Assembly: GCF_020523965.1 (NCBI RefSeq) | Contig: NZ_JAJAPX010000001.1 | Location: 248,001-312,000, forward strand | Direction of reading: 5' to 3' | Length of the DNA stretch: 64,000 bases | Source: Neotamlana sargassicola | GTDB lineage: Bacteria > Bacteroidota > Bacteroidia > Flavobacteriales > Flavobacteriaceae | Shown: one piece after another, positions 19,601 through 27,296 of the stretch | How the letters are laid out: every line of letters begins with the position of its first letter | Position numbering within the stretch: position 1 is the stretch's first letter | Notes under the pieces: generated by a model | What the model saw: only the letters and a program-made list of their open reading frames with translations | What the model was told of the DNA's origin: nothing | Database searches by the model: none | Program-made: the position numbers and the translations under genes

Positions 19601-19999
19601 AATATGCCCGTTAATTATTTCGGTTATTATACCTTATTAGAGCCCTACATTAGCGCCTATTACGAGATTGGAAACCAGGAAAAAGCTAGAGATTTATACA
19701 AACAAGTTGCTTTAAAATATCAAGAAAACTTAAATTATTACAGCAGTTTAAAAATCGATATGCAAGAGCGCTTGTTTGAAGATATTTATACCGATATACA
19801 ACGCTACAAATCTTTATTAGATGTATTAGTTGCAAACGATTTGGAATTTGCAGAAAAAGAAGGCGAAGTTTTTAACAACCATTTAAGAGCATTTAAATAT
19901 TTTTATGGTGATGAAGACATCACTGAAGACGAAGTACAAACCGAATTAGATTTGCCTTTAGACTCAACAAATAGTCTGCCTATAGATACAACAAACTAA
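16613..19999 (+). CDS. DUF2723 family membrane protein, probable glycosyltransferase
   Basis: A 1128-residue polytopic membrane protein. The N-terminal DUF2723 domain (residues 15-170) has the conserved VSFWDAGEYILTSSKLQVGHPPGAP, here partly cited as DAGEYI and HPPGAPLF, in the first extracytoplasmic loop; acidic residues there are typical of GT-C type glycosyltransferases. About ten to thirteen helices lie within residues 10-350 and 565-680. The C-terminal half (700-1100) is soluble and includes a TPR-like region (about 970-1075). The vertebrate relative TMEM260 is a protein O-mannosyltransferase. A similar lipid-linked sugar transfer role is inferred here; substrate is unknown. The polysaccharide deacetylase follows 6 bp later, so the two are probably cotranscribed. 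Confidence 0.85.
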   Translation: MAQFNFKKWNTILGWFSFLIALITYSLTVEPTVSFWDAGEYILTSSKLQVGHPPGAPLFQMMGAFFSIFTFGNNELVGWMMNMMSAVSSAFTILFMFWTITLLLKKLVETNTEITQPKAIAILGSGLVGSLAFTFTDSFWFNAVETEVYAMATLIMSALFWLGLRWEQDMDTPRGNRWLVLIAFVIGLSFGVHFMGLLTIPAIGLIYYFKNYKTVTVKNFIIANAVSVAVLLFIFKLLAPNILKIFSMSEIFFVNSIGLPFNSGSIIALIVLIALINYGLRFTRKKGYVHLNTAVLCLTFVIIGFSTWLMLPIRANANVVINENNPSSARELLAYYNLEQYPETHLFYGPQFTDQYAYLDDNNPYIDDKPKYEKDEEKGEYVIVNDYKNAKQNYNSKHASILPRMWSAEHAENYMMFSGFLDFKVKPGLQNDFYRAASNAGLPEEQANAYALNQITQYKAQISEFKNQVAQGNVDYEDYNNFLKAEKSNIEIKKPSIASNIAYLFEYQLGYMYWRYFMWNFSGRQDDVQGRYDNHGNWITGIKFIDEWHLGYSQDNLPSDVKNNKARNTYYLLPLILGLIGFFFLFNKDRKRFWVMLVFFLFTGLAIQVYTNVRPFEPRERDYSVVGSFYVFALWIGFGVYAIFDALKTKVTSKLLAPAISVACLVLVPTIMAANNWDDHDRSEKYTANAMAKMYLDSCAENAILFTIGDNDTFALWYAQEIEGYRTDVRVVNTSLFQTDWYIDQMKRKAYESDPIPSQLEHKNYQYGTNDYIVIENVIKDTLNINKFLDFVQSDNPRTKYKYVLEQKGYDVTDIRSQDLTATYMPTPHLRIPVNKINALKSGIVKAKDAEAIVPYIDIEVTGGALYKNRLLMLDIVANNEWNRPIYFTGGSFGDDDYLWMKDYLQLDGMCYKLVPIKTEVDRNNPFDMGRVDADLMYEKVKKWDWGNSGSPNIYHDPETRKNSITYRGNLARLVEQLINENKPKKAEEIADIAMNNMPVNYFGYYTLLEPYISAYYEIGNQEKARDLYKQVALKYQENLNYYSSLKIDMQERLFEDIYTDIQRYKSLLDVLVANDLEFAEKEGEVFNNHLRAFKYFYGDEDITEDEVQTELDLPLDSTNSLPIDTTN

Positions 20000-20005
20000 C
20001 TAGGC

Positions 20006-20656
20006 ATGAACATAATACCTGTTAAAACCCCTTTGGTTGTAAAAAAAATGTTCCCCAAATATATTTGGGACATACCTACAGCTAAAAGGGTTTTATATTT
20101 AACTTTTGATGATGGCCCAACTCCAGAAATAACTCATTGGGTTCTTAAAACATTAAAACAATACCAAGCCAAAGCTACCTTTTTTTGTATTGGTGATAAT
20201 GTTAAAAAACATCCCGAAATTTTAAAAGATATACTTGCTGAAGGTCACACAGTAGGCAACCATACACAAAACCATTTAAGAGGCTGGAAAACCTCAACAA
20301 AATTATATTTAGAAAATACACTTACAGCGCAAAAAACGATAGACTCCCACATTCAGAATTCAGAATCAAGAATTAAGAATTTATTTCGTCCGCCATACGG
20401 GAAAATAACCAACAAACAAGGTAAACAACTTATTAGCTTGGGTTATAAAATAATTATGTGGGATGTTATTTCGTTTGATTGGGATAAAAACATAAGTAAG
20501 CAAACCTGCTTAAACAACGTAATTACAAAAGCCAAAAGTGGAAGCATAATTGTGTTTCATGATAGTATAAAAGCACAAAAAAACATGAAATTTGCATTAC
20601 CAAAAGTTTTAGCACATTTTGCTAAACTTGGGTTTACTTTTGAAGCTATTGTTTAA
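20006..20656 (+). CDS. polysaccharide deacetylase family protein (NodB domain)
   Basis: Carbohydrate esterase of the NodB fold. Motif 1 is TFDDGP (about residue 33), motif 2 is HTVGNHTQNH, with the metal-binding His pair, motif 3 is RPPYGK, and motif 5 is IIVFHDS. All catalytic and metal residues are present, so it should be active. No signal peptide is seen, as for several bacteroidotal members. A short low-complexity insert (HIQNSESRIKN) lies just before motif 3, encoded by imperfect repeats of an ATTCAGAATT-like word at 20351-20382. Length of 216 residues is normal. It is cotranscribed with the DUF2723 gene. Confidence 0.92.
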   Translation: MNIIPVKTPLVVKKMFPKYIWDIPTAKRVLYLTFDDGPTPEITHWVLKTLKQYQAKATFFCIGDNVKKHPEILKDILAEGHTVGNHTQNHLRGWKTSTKLYLENTLTAQKTIDSHIQNSESRIKNLFRPPYGKITNKQGKQLISLGYKIIMWDVISFDWDKNISKQTCLNNVITKAKSGSIIVFHDSIKAQKNMKFALPKVLAHFAKLGFTFEAIV

Positions 20657-20689
20657 ATGGTGTAAAGTAGAAAATACTTTTTAGTACTT

Positions 20690-21157
20690 TTATTTTGATG
20701 CAATATCGTCGTTGGTATTAAACTTTCCATCGGGACCAGCTGAAATAATGATAAATTTGTTTCCATTGTTGGTAACTATATATTGATATGGTCTGTCCCA
20801 AGCATCGGTTTTCCAACTTTGCCTCATGGGGCTATTAGCAATAAGCTCGTTTATTGTAGCAGGATATTTACCGAAATGTGATTTATAGGATTCGGCTCTC
20901 GCACTCATTTCTGCGATTTCTTTTTTCGTTTTTTTAGGAAAAACAAATTTTCGCTGGTAGGTAAAAAATAATTGTGAACTTGCTACAACCAATACAAAAC
21001 AACATAAAAATAAAAGTACACTAGGTTGCAAGGCATATTTTTGAAATGGTCGTTTTACACCATCTTGCTTTTCTTTTGCTCGAATGCGTTTTTGATGCTT
21101 GAAATCTTCGCGAAGAAGCCCAATTTCGGCTAAGGTTGTTATTATAAATTCTAACAT
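20690..21157 (-). CDS. membrane-anchored protein with GspG-like C-terminal domain
   Basis: A 155-residue protein. Residues 1-45 are basic, with one transmembrane helix at about 47-69. The C-terminal part (85-155) resembles the calcium-binding end of type II secretion pseudopilin GspG, with text SWKTDAWDRPYQY and SAGPDGKFNTNDDI. It lacks a prepilin signal at the N-terminus, so it is not a normal pseudopilin, and no type II secretion genes are nearby. Function is unknown. The gene is convergent with the deacetylase. Confidence 0.7.
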   Translation of the reverse strand: MLEFIITTLAEIGLLREDFKHQKRIRAKEKQDGVKRPFQKYALQPSVLLFLCCFVLVVASSQLFFTYQRKFVFPKKTKKEIAEMSARAESYKSHFGKYPATINELIANSPMRQSWKTDAWDRPYQYIVTNNGNKFIIISAGPDGKFNTNDDIASK

Positions 21158-21165
21158 GTTTTAAT

Positions 21166-21260
21166 TACGATAGCCCGCGTTAAGGATTGCAGTGGAAAGC
21201 CCGGAGCTTGCGAGGACTTGTAACGTAAAGCCTGACGCCGACCTTAGGAGGTGTAACGCC
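21166..21260. repeat. GC-rich intergenic element, possible dispersed repeat
   Basis: This stretch is clearly richer in G and C than its surroundings, contains no reading frame, and carries phrases such as AAAGCCCGGAGC that can pair locally. I recall similar GC-rich intergenic elements in other Bacteroidota, but only one copy is seen in this window, so repetition is not shown. Confidence 0.35.
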
Positions 21261-21269
21261 CAAAAAACT

Positions 21270-21569
21270 TTAAATATATTCTTCTATTTTACTAATTATT
21301 GCGCTGGTTTGTTGCTCGCCACTTTGGCGCCATTTCATTTCACCGTGCTTGTAAATTATTAGCGTTGGTAGGGTTTTAATACGAAGTGCTTCGGTTAAAT
21401 CTTTATTTTTGGCAACATCAATATTTATAACTTTTACCTTGTTACCTAAGGTTGAGGCAACATCGTGAAGGTTTTGCTGGATTGTTGATACCTCTTCTGT
21501 TTCGGTTTGCGAATAAAAGGAGAGCAGCACCGGAATTTCAACATCTATAAGTTCACCAAATTTGGACAT
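21270..21569 (-). CDS. thioredoxin-fold protein without active-site cysteines
   Basis: A 99-residue thioredoxin-like protein. The fold is recognised by the beta strand PVLLSFYSQ, VKVINIDVAKNKDLTEAL, and the cis-proline strand TLPTLIIYKHGE. The position where CxxC should follow SFYS reads QTETEEV, and the whole protein contains no cysteine. It cannot act as a disulfide reductase, so a binding or chaperone-like role is more likely; this is inference. It lies 44 bp behind the metallophosphoesterase on the same strand. Confidence 0.85.
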   Translation of the reverse strand: MSKFGELIDVEIPVLLSFYSQTETEEVSTIQQNLHDVASTLGNKVKVINIDVAKNKDLTEALRIKTLPTLIIYKHGEMKWRQSGEQQTSAIISKIEEYI

Positions 21570-21613
21570 AAATTTATGCTTTAATAGAACAAATATAAGG
21601 ATTTATAACACAA

Positions 21614-22858
21614 TTAGGCGGGTTTTGCACCGCGTTTTAACTCTATTACAGTTACTTCTGGCCAAATACCAACACGACCAGGATAACCTAAGTAACCAAA
21701 GCCACGGTTTACGTTTATATATTGGCCTTTTTCTTGATAAATACCTGCCCAGTGTTTATATCTCCATTTGGCAGGACTCCATTTTATCCAACCTGGTATT
21801 TCTATACCAAATTGCATACCATGTGTGTGCCCACTTAGGGTTAAATGATAATGATAATCGGCATTTATTACTTCTTCTTCCCAGTGTGTTGGGTCGTGGC
21901 TCATTAATATTTTAAAATCGTTTGCTTGCACCTTTTGTACGGCTTTGTTTAAATCACCCACTTTTTTAAAGCCTTTCCCCCAATTTTCTACACCAATTAA
22001 AGCGAGTCGTTCGCCATTTTTTTCTAAAAATTTGGTTTCGTTTAGTAATAAATTGAAACCCATGTTTTTTTGAAGTTGTTTTAATTCTTCTAGGTTTTGT
22101 CCTTTTTCTTCTTTTGTTTTCCAGTTTACATAATCGCCATAATCGTGATTTCCTAACACCGAAAAAACACCATCTTTAGCCTTTAATGTAGAGAATAGAT
22201 CTTGCCAGGGCTCCATTTCACTAGCTTTGTTATTCACCATATCTCCAGTGAATAGAATAACATCAGAATTTTGTTCGTTAATTAAATTAACGCCATATTC
22301 TATTTTCTCTCTGTTATCGAAACTTCCGGAATGAATATCGCTTATTTGAGTTATTTTATAACCATTGAAGGCTTCTGGTAAATCTTCGAAATACAGTGTA
22401 TAATTTAATACGCGAAAACGATATTTACCACGATACATACCGTATAAAATAGAAGCTAGTGGAATAGCTGCTAAACCCAAAGCTATCTGGCTTATAAATT
22501 TACGTCTGGATGGTAAATTAAAATTGCTTTTGGTTGCAAACAATTTGTCGTAAATACCAATAACAAACCTAATTATATCTTCGCCAAACATAATAGGAAT
22601 TATTATAAGGTTAAATGCTAAATAAGCAAGCAAAAAACCAAAAGCATAACTTTTTGCAGGTGTTAAAACACGACCTTCTGAAGCTGATAAAAACTGATAT
22701 AAAAAATTACCTAAAACCAATAACGCTACTGCAAAAAACGCATAGTAAATCCAGTTATTTTTTACTACGGTTTTTAGGGCTTGAAAACCGTAAATGGTTA
22801 CTAGTATATATAGAATTAAAAATATAATCCAACGTGTCATGCTTAATTTTTTTAGCAA
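21614..22858 (-). CDS. membrane metallophosphoesterase
   Basis: A 414-residue calcineurin-like phosphoesterase. Four hydrophobic segments in residues 5-135 anchor it to the membrane. The catalytic domain has all the metal-binding motifs: ISDIHSG, FTGDMVNN, LGNHDYGD, MSHDPTHW and SGHTHGMQFG. It resembles the YkuE/YaeI group, some of which act on lipid phosphates such as UDP-diacylglucosamine. The substrate here is not determined. It is probably transcribed with the thioredoxin-fold gene downstream. Confidence 0.92.
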   Translation of the reverse strand: MLKKLSMTRWIIFLILYILVTIYGFQALKTVVKNNWIYYAFFAVALLVLGNFLYQFLSASEGRVLTPAKSYAFGFLLAYLAFNLIIIPIMFGEDIIRFVIGIYDKLFATKSNFNLPSRRKFISQIALGLAAIPLASILYGMYRGKYRFRVLNYTLYFEDLPEAFNGYKITQISDIHSGSFDNREKIEYGVNLINEQNSDVILFTGDMVNNKASEMEPWQDLFSTLKAKDGVFSVLGNHDYGDYVNWKTKEEKGQNLEELKQLQKNMGFNLLLNETKFLEKNGERLALIGVENWGKGFKKVGDLNKAVQKVQANDFKILMSHDPTHWEEEVINADYHYHLTLSGHTHGMQFGIEIPGWIKWSPAKWRYKHWAGIYQEKGQYINVNRGFGYLGYPGRVGIWPEVTVIELKRGAKPA

Positions 22859-22921
22859 AGATAACAGTAATAAAACCTAATACAGAAAGCTGTATTTCTA
22901 TTTAACTAAATGTTAAGGGTT

Positions 22922-24322
22922 TTAAAGCCATTTTATAGTAAAGTCTACTACTTTTTGCTTAAAATTTGTGTATGGTGGAAATAATACTTTTAATGGTGCC
23001 GACCAATAACTTTTTAAAACAGCACGCTCGTTAGAGAAGGCTTTAAACCCAAAATAACTATGCGACTTACCTATTCCGCTATTGTTAATGCCGCCAAATG
23101 GCAATTCATGATTTGTAAAATGTATTTCGGTACTATTTATACAAGTACCACCAGATCGTGTATTTTTAATAACATAGTTGGTGTTTTTTTTACTTTTGCT
23201 ATACATGTAAAGCGCTAAAGGACGCGCTTTTGAATTGATATAACTAACAACTTCATTTAAATTTTTATAGGTTTTTATGGGAAGTATTGGTCCAAAAATT
23301 TCTTCGTTTAGTAACGGGTTCCTTTCTGGTATTTTTGAGATTAGTGTGGGTTCAATATAATTATCGTTAGCATTGTAGTTTCCGCCTTTGTGTATTATAG
23401 CTTTGTCTTCTTTTGCTGCCTCAATATAACCGGTTAATCGTTTAAAATGTTTTTCGTTTACAACGCGCCCAAAGGATTTAGATTTTTCAGGTTTTTTTGA
23501 GTAATAATTATCCATTGTCATTTTAAAAGCTTCAATAAAAGCTTCTTTTTTACTTTCGTGTACCAAAACATAATCTGGAGCTATACAGGTTTGCCCAGTA
23601 TTTAAGTATTTACCCCAAACTATGCTTTTAACAGCGGTTTGCACATTAGCTGTTTCATCTACTATTGTAGGCGATTTACCTCCCAGTTCTAAAGTTACCG
23701 AAGCTAAATGTTTTGATGCCGCTTCCATAATAATTTTACCAACAGCAGGCGAACCTGTAAAGAAAATATGATTAAAGGGCAATTTTAATAAATGCTTAGA
23801 AACCTCAACATCGCCTTCAACCAAAGCAATTTCGTTTTCATTAAATACATCTTTTACAATTTTTGCCATAACACGCGAGGTATTTGGCGTCATTTCAGAA
23901 GGTTTTAAAATAACCGTATTTCCTGCCGCAATTGCAGAAACTAAAGGACAAAATGTTAAATTAACCGGATAATTCCATGGCGAAATAATTAAACAAACAC
24001 CTTTAGGTTCGTATTTAATCCATGAGGTTGTGCCTAACAACGCTAATGGCGTACCTACATGTTTATTACGCATCCAAGATTTTAGGTTAGAAATGGCAAC
24101 TTTTATTTCTTTAATAACAAGATATAGCTCTGTTAAATCGGTTTCTATATATGGCTTTTTAAAATCGGCGTAAAGCGCTTCTCTAATGTCTTGTTTATAG
24201 GTTTTCTCAAGGGCAACCTTTAATGTTTTAAGTTTTTTTATACGTTGTTTATAATTGGTATTTCCTATGTTAAATTGATTTTCTTTTTGTGAATTAAAAA
24301 GTTGTAAATAGGGGTTTTTCAA
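22922..24322 (-). CDS. aldehyde dehydrogenase family protein
   Basis: NAD(P)-dependent oxidation of an aldehyde to an acid. The family motifs are present: NYPVNLTFCPLVSAIAAGN, the glutamate motif VTLELGGKSP, and the catalytic cysteine in NTGQTCIAPD. The C-terminal text ELPFGGINNSGIGKSHSYFG and a hydrophobic, basic tail resemble the class-3 (fatty-aldehyde) group. The 466-residue length fits that group. Substrate is unknown. It is divergent from polA. Confidence 0.93.
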   Translation of the reverse strand: MKNPYLQLFNSQKENQFNIGNTNYKQRIKKLKTLKVALEKTYKQDIREALYADFKKPYIETDLTELYLVIKEIKVAISNLKSWMRNKHVGTPLALLGTTSWIKYEPKGVCLIISPWNYPVNLTFCPLVSAIAAGNTVILKPSEMTPNTSRVMAKIVKDVFNENEIALVEGDVEVSKHLLKLPFNHIFFTGSPAVGKIIMEAASKHLASVTLELGGKSPTIVDETANVQTAVKSIVWGKYLNTGQTCIAPDYVLVHESKKEAFIEAFKMTMDNYYSKKPEKSKSFGRVVNEKHFKRLTGYIEAAKEDKAIIHKGGNYNANDNYIEPTLISKIPERNPLLNEEIFGPILPIKTYKNLNEVVSYINSKARPLALYMYSKSKKNTNYVIKNTRSGGTCINSTEIHFTNHELPFGGINNSGIGKSHSYFGFKAFSNERAVLKSYWSAPLKVLFPPYTNFKQKVVDFTIKWL

Positions 24323-24423
24323 AGCTTATAAATTTTATTTATCTTAAAAATACAAATTGCAATTCAATTAATTTATAATCTTTTCTAGATTTCGTAGTTT
24401 TACGTACTTTCAAATTCAAATAA

Positions 24424-27282
24424 ATGTCAGATAAAAAACGCCTTTTTTTAGTAGATGCTTACGCTTTAATTTTCCGTGGGTATTATGCCTTTATAAAAAA
24501 TCCTAGAATTAATTCGCAAGGTATAGATACTTCGGCCATTATGGGTTTTATGAACTCGCTTTTAGATGTTATTAAACGCGAGCGTCCAGACCATTTAGCG
24601 GTATGTTTCGATAAAGGTGGAAGTGCCGATAGAGTTGAAATGTTCGAGGCTTACAAAGCTAATCGCGACGAAACACCAGAAGCTATTAAAGTGGCAGTAC
24701 CATATATTCAAAACATTTTAAAAGCCATGCATATTCCAATTATGGTTAAAGAAGGTTTTGAAGCCGACGACGTTATTGGAACTCTAAGTAAAAAAGCCGA
24801 AAAACAAGGTTACACCACCTTTATGGTTACACCCGATAAGGATTTTGCGCAGTTAGTTTCAGAAAATATTTTTATGTATCGCCCAAAATCGTTTGGCGGC
24901 GGTTACGAAACTTGGGGCATTCCCGAAGTACAAAAAAAGTTTGAAGTTGAAAACCCATTACAAGTAATTGATTATTTAGGAATGATGGGCGATGCCAGTG
25001 ATAATATTCCAGGATTACCAGGTGTTGGAGATAAAACAGCCAAAAAATTTATTAAAGCTTATGGTAGTATGGAAGGTTTGTTTGAAAACATTCATGAGCT
25101 TAAAGGTAAAATGAAAGAGAAAGTTGAAGCCAACCAAGAATTGGGGTTACTTTCTAAAAAACTAGCCACCATTATGCTTGATGTTCCGGTGGAATTTGAT
25201 GAAAAAGATTTTGAAATGTGCGATCCAGATATTGAAGCTGTGAAAGCCATTTTTCAAGAATTAGAGTTTAGACGCTTAACCGATAACTTTGTAAAAACCT
25301 TTACAAAAGAAACTGAAAGTTCAAGTTCATCAACAAATCAAAATGTCACTTCGAGCGCAGTCGAGAAGTCTAAAAAAACAACCTCAACTGCAGGAGCTGG
25401 TCAATTTTCCTTGTTTGGTGGCGATGTTAATAGCACTGATACCGAAACGAGTTCGGAATCTCACACCCGAAAAACTGCCGACAACACAAGTCATTTTTAC
25501 CAAAGCATAGCTTCTGGAATGGCAACAAAGCTGTTTATTAAAAATTTAATGAACCAAACCTCGGTGTGTTTCGATACCGAAACTACGGGTTTAAATCCGT
25601 TAACTGCGGAATTGGTTGGCATTGCATTTTCCTGGGAAGTTGGTAAAGGCTTTTACTTACCTTTTCCAGAAGATAAAACCGAAGCACAAGAACTTATCGA
25701 GCAATTGCGTCCGTTTTTTGAAAGTGAAACCATCGAAAAAATTGGTCAGAATTTAAAATACGATATTAAAGTTTTAGCTAAATACAACATATCTGTTAAA
25801 GGCAAATTGTTCGACACCATGTTAGCGCATTACTTAATTAACCCAGATATGCGCCATAATATGGATGTGTTGGCAGAAACCTATTTGAATTATACACCAA
25901 TTTCTATAACAGAGCTTATTGGTAAAAAAGGGAAAAATCAGTTATCCATGCGCGATGTTCCTTTAGAAAAACAAACCGAATATGCTGTTGAAGATGCCGA
26001 CATTACCCTTCAATTAAAAGAACATTTTCAAAACGAATTAGGCGAAGCCAACACACAAACGTTGTTCGATGATATTGAAATTCCGCTATTGCGTGTTTTA
26101 GCAGCTATGGAATTAGAAGGTATTAATTTAGATAAAGACTTTTTAGCATCATTAGCCGAACAACTTAACAACGATATCGCTTCACTTGAAAAAAGTATTT
26201 ACGAAGCAGCCGGAGAAGAGTTTAATATTGCATCACCAAAACAATTAGGCATTATTTTATTTGAAAAAATGAAATTGGTTGACAAGCCTAAAAAAACCAA
26301 AACGGGTCAATATTCTACAGCCGAAGATGTTTTAAGTTATTTGGCCAAAGACCACGAAATTATTAGAAACATCATCGATTTTAGAGGTTTAAGCAAACTA
26401 AAAAGCACGTATGTTGATGCTTTACCACTACAAGTTGAAGAAGCTACAGGTCGCGTACATACCGATTATATGCAAACTGTCGCCGCTACTGGTCGTTTAA
26501 GTAGTAACAACCCCAACTTACAAAACATTCCTATTCGTACCGAACGCGGTCGCCAAGTAAGAAAGGCTTTTATTCCGCGAAGCGAAGATTACACGCTTCT
26601 TGCTGCCGATTATAGCCAAATAGAATTGCGCATTATTGCCGCTTTAAGCGAAGAAGAAACCATGATTGAAGCTTTTAAAAATGGTGAAGATATTCACGCT
26701 TCAACCGCTGCAAAAGTGTTTAATGTACCTATTGAAGATGTTACTCGCGAACAACGTAGCAACGCAAAAACCGTAAACTTCGGTATTATTTATGGCGTTT
26801 CAGCTTTTGGTTTAAGTAACCAAACCGATTTATCGCGTAGCGAAGCCAAAGAATTAATTGATACCTATTACGAAACCTACCCAAAGTTAAAAAACTACAT
26901 AAGCAAACAGGTAGATTTTGCAAGAGATCATGGTTATGTACAAACCGTTTTAGGTCGTCGCCGTTATTTAAAAGATATAAATTCCAGAAACGGTGTGGTT
27001 CGTGGCGCTGCAGAACGTAATGCTGTTAACGCACCAATACAAGGTAGTGCCGCCGACATTATTAAACTAGCTATGATTGCTATTTACAATAAATTAGAAG
27101 CTGGTAACTATAAAACTAAAATGCTGTTACAAGTACACGATGAATTGGTTTTCGACGTTTATAAACCAGAACTAGAAGAAGTTTCAAACCTAATAAAAAC
27201 CGAAATGGAAAACGCTTATAAATTAGCTGTTCCTTTAGACGTTGAATTAGATACTGGAAACAACTGGTTAGAGGCTCACTAA
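24424..27282 (+). CDS. polA: DNA polymerase I
   Basis: A 952-residue polymerase with three domains. The 5'-3' exonuclease is at residues 1-290 (FDKGGSADRVEM, GVGDKTAKKFI). The 3'-5' exonuclease begins at about residue 380 with FDTETTGL, and its acidic residues are present, so proofreading should be active. Polymerase motifs are A (AADYSQIELRI, about 726), B (RSNAKTVNFGIIYG) and C (LQVHDELVFD, about 903). The linker at residues 295-355 is Ser/Thr-rich and includes NVTSSAVEKS (about 307-316), encoded by a palindrome-like repeat at 25344-25370. The start ATG at 24424 is the only sensible one, and the protein begins with SDKKRLFLVDAYALI. Confidence 0.98.
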   Translation: MSDKKRLFLVDAYALIFRGYYAFIKNPRINSQGIDTSAIMGFMNSLLDVIKRERPDHLAVCFDKGGSADRVEMFEAYKANRDETPEAIKVAVPYIQNILKAMHIPIMVKEGFEADDVIGTLSKKAEKQGYTTFMVTPDKDFAQLVSENIFMYRPKSFGGGYETWGIPEVQKKFEVENPLQVIDYLGMMGDASDNIPGLPGVGDKTAKKFIKAYGSMEGLFENIHELKGKMKEKVEANQELGLLSKKLATIMLDVPVEFDEKDFEMCDPDIEAVKAIFQELEFRRLTDNFVKTFTKETESSSSSTNQNVTSSAVEKSKKTTSTAGAGQFSLFGGDVNSTDTETSSESHTRKTADNTSHFYQSIASGMATKLFIKNLMNQTSVCFDTETTGLNPLTAELVGIAFSWEVGKGFYLPFPEDKTEAQELIEQLRPFFESETIEKIGQNLKYDIKVLAKYNISVKGKLFDTMLAHYLINPDMRHNMDVLAETYLNYTPISITELIGKKGKNQLSMRDVPLEKQTEYAVEDADITLQLKEHFQNELGEANTQTLFDDIEIPLLRVLAAMELEGINLDKDFLASLAEQLNNDIASLEKSIYEAAGEEFNIASPKQLGIILFEKMKLVDKPKKTKTGQYSTAEDVLSYLAKDHEIIRNIIDFRGLSKLKSTYVDALPLQVEEATGRVHTDYMQTVAATGRLSSNNPNLQNIPIRTERGRQVRKAFIPRSEDYTLLAADYSQIELRIIAALSEEETMIEAFKNGEDIHASTAAKVFNVPIEDVTREQRSNAKTVNFGIIYGVSAFGLSNQTDLSRSEAKELIDTYYETYPKLKNYISKQVDFARDHGYVQTVLGRRRYLKDINSRNGVVRGAAERNAVNAPIQGSAADIIKLAMIAIYNKLEAGNYKTKMLLQVHDELVFDVYKPELEEVSNLIKTEMENAYKLAVPLDVELDTGNNWLEAH
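25344..25370. repeat. short imperfect palindromic repeat inside polA
   Basis: The 27-base stretch begins TGTCACTTCGAG and ends CAGTCGAGAAGTC. CTTCGA and TCGAGAAG form imperfect inverted arms. From general knowledge, sequences of this form are widely dispersed in Flavobacteriaceae genomes, mostly between genes. Here it is in frame in the non-conserved linker of polA. No second copy is in this window. Confidence 0.6.
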
Positions 27283-27296
27283 ACATAAAACCATTT

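Noticed and set aside
20690-21157. True type II secretion pseudopilin GspG
   Set aside because: No prepilin peptidase site at the N-terminus, an internal helix instead, and no secretion genes nearby.
24340-24423. Promoter of polA
   Set aside because: Several TA-rich words resemble the -7 box but none matches TAnnTTTG well with an upstream TTG.
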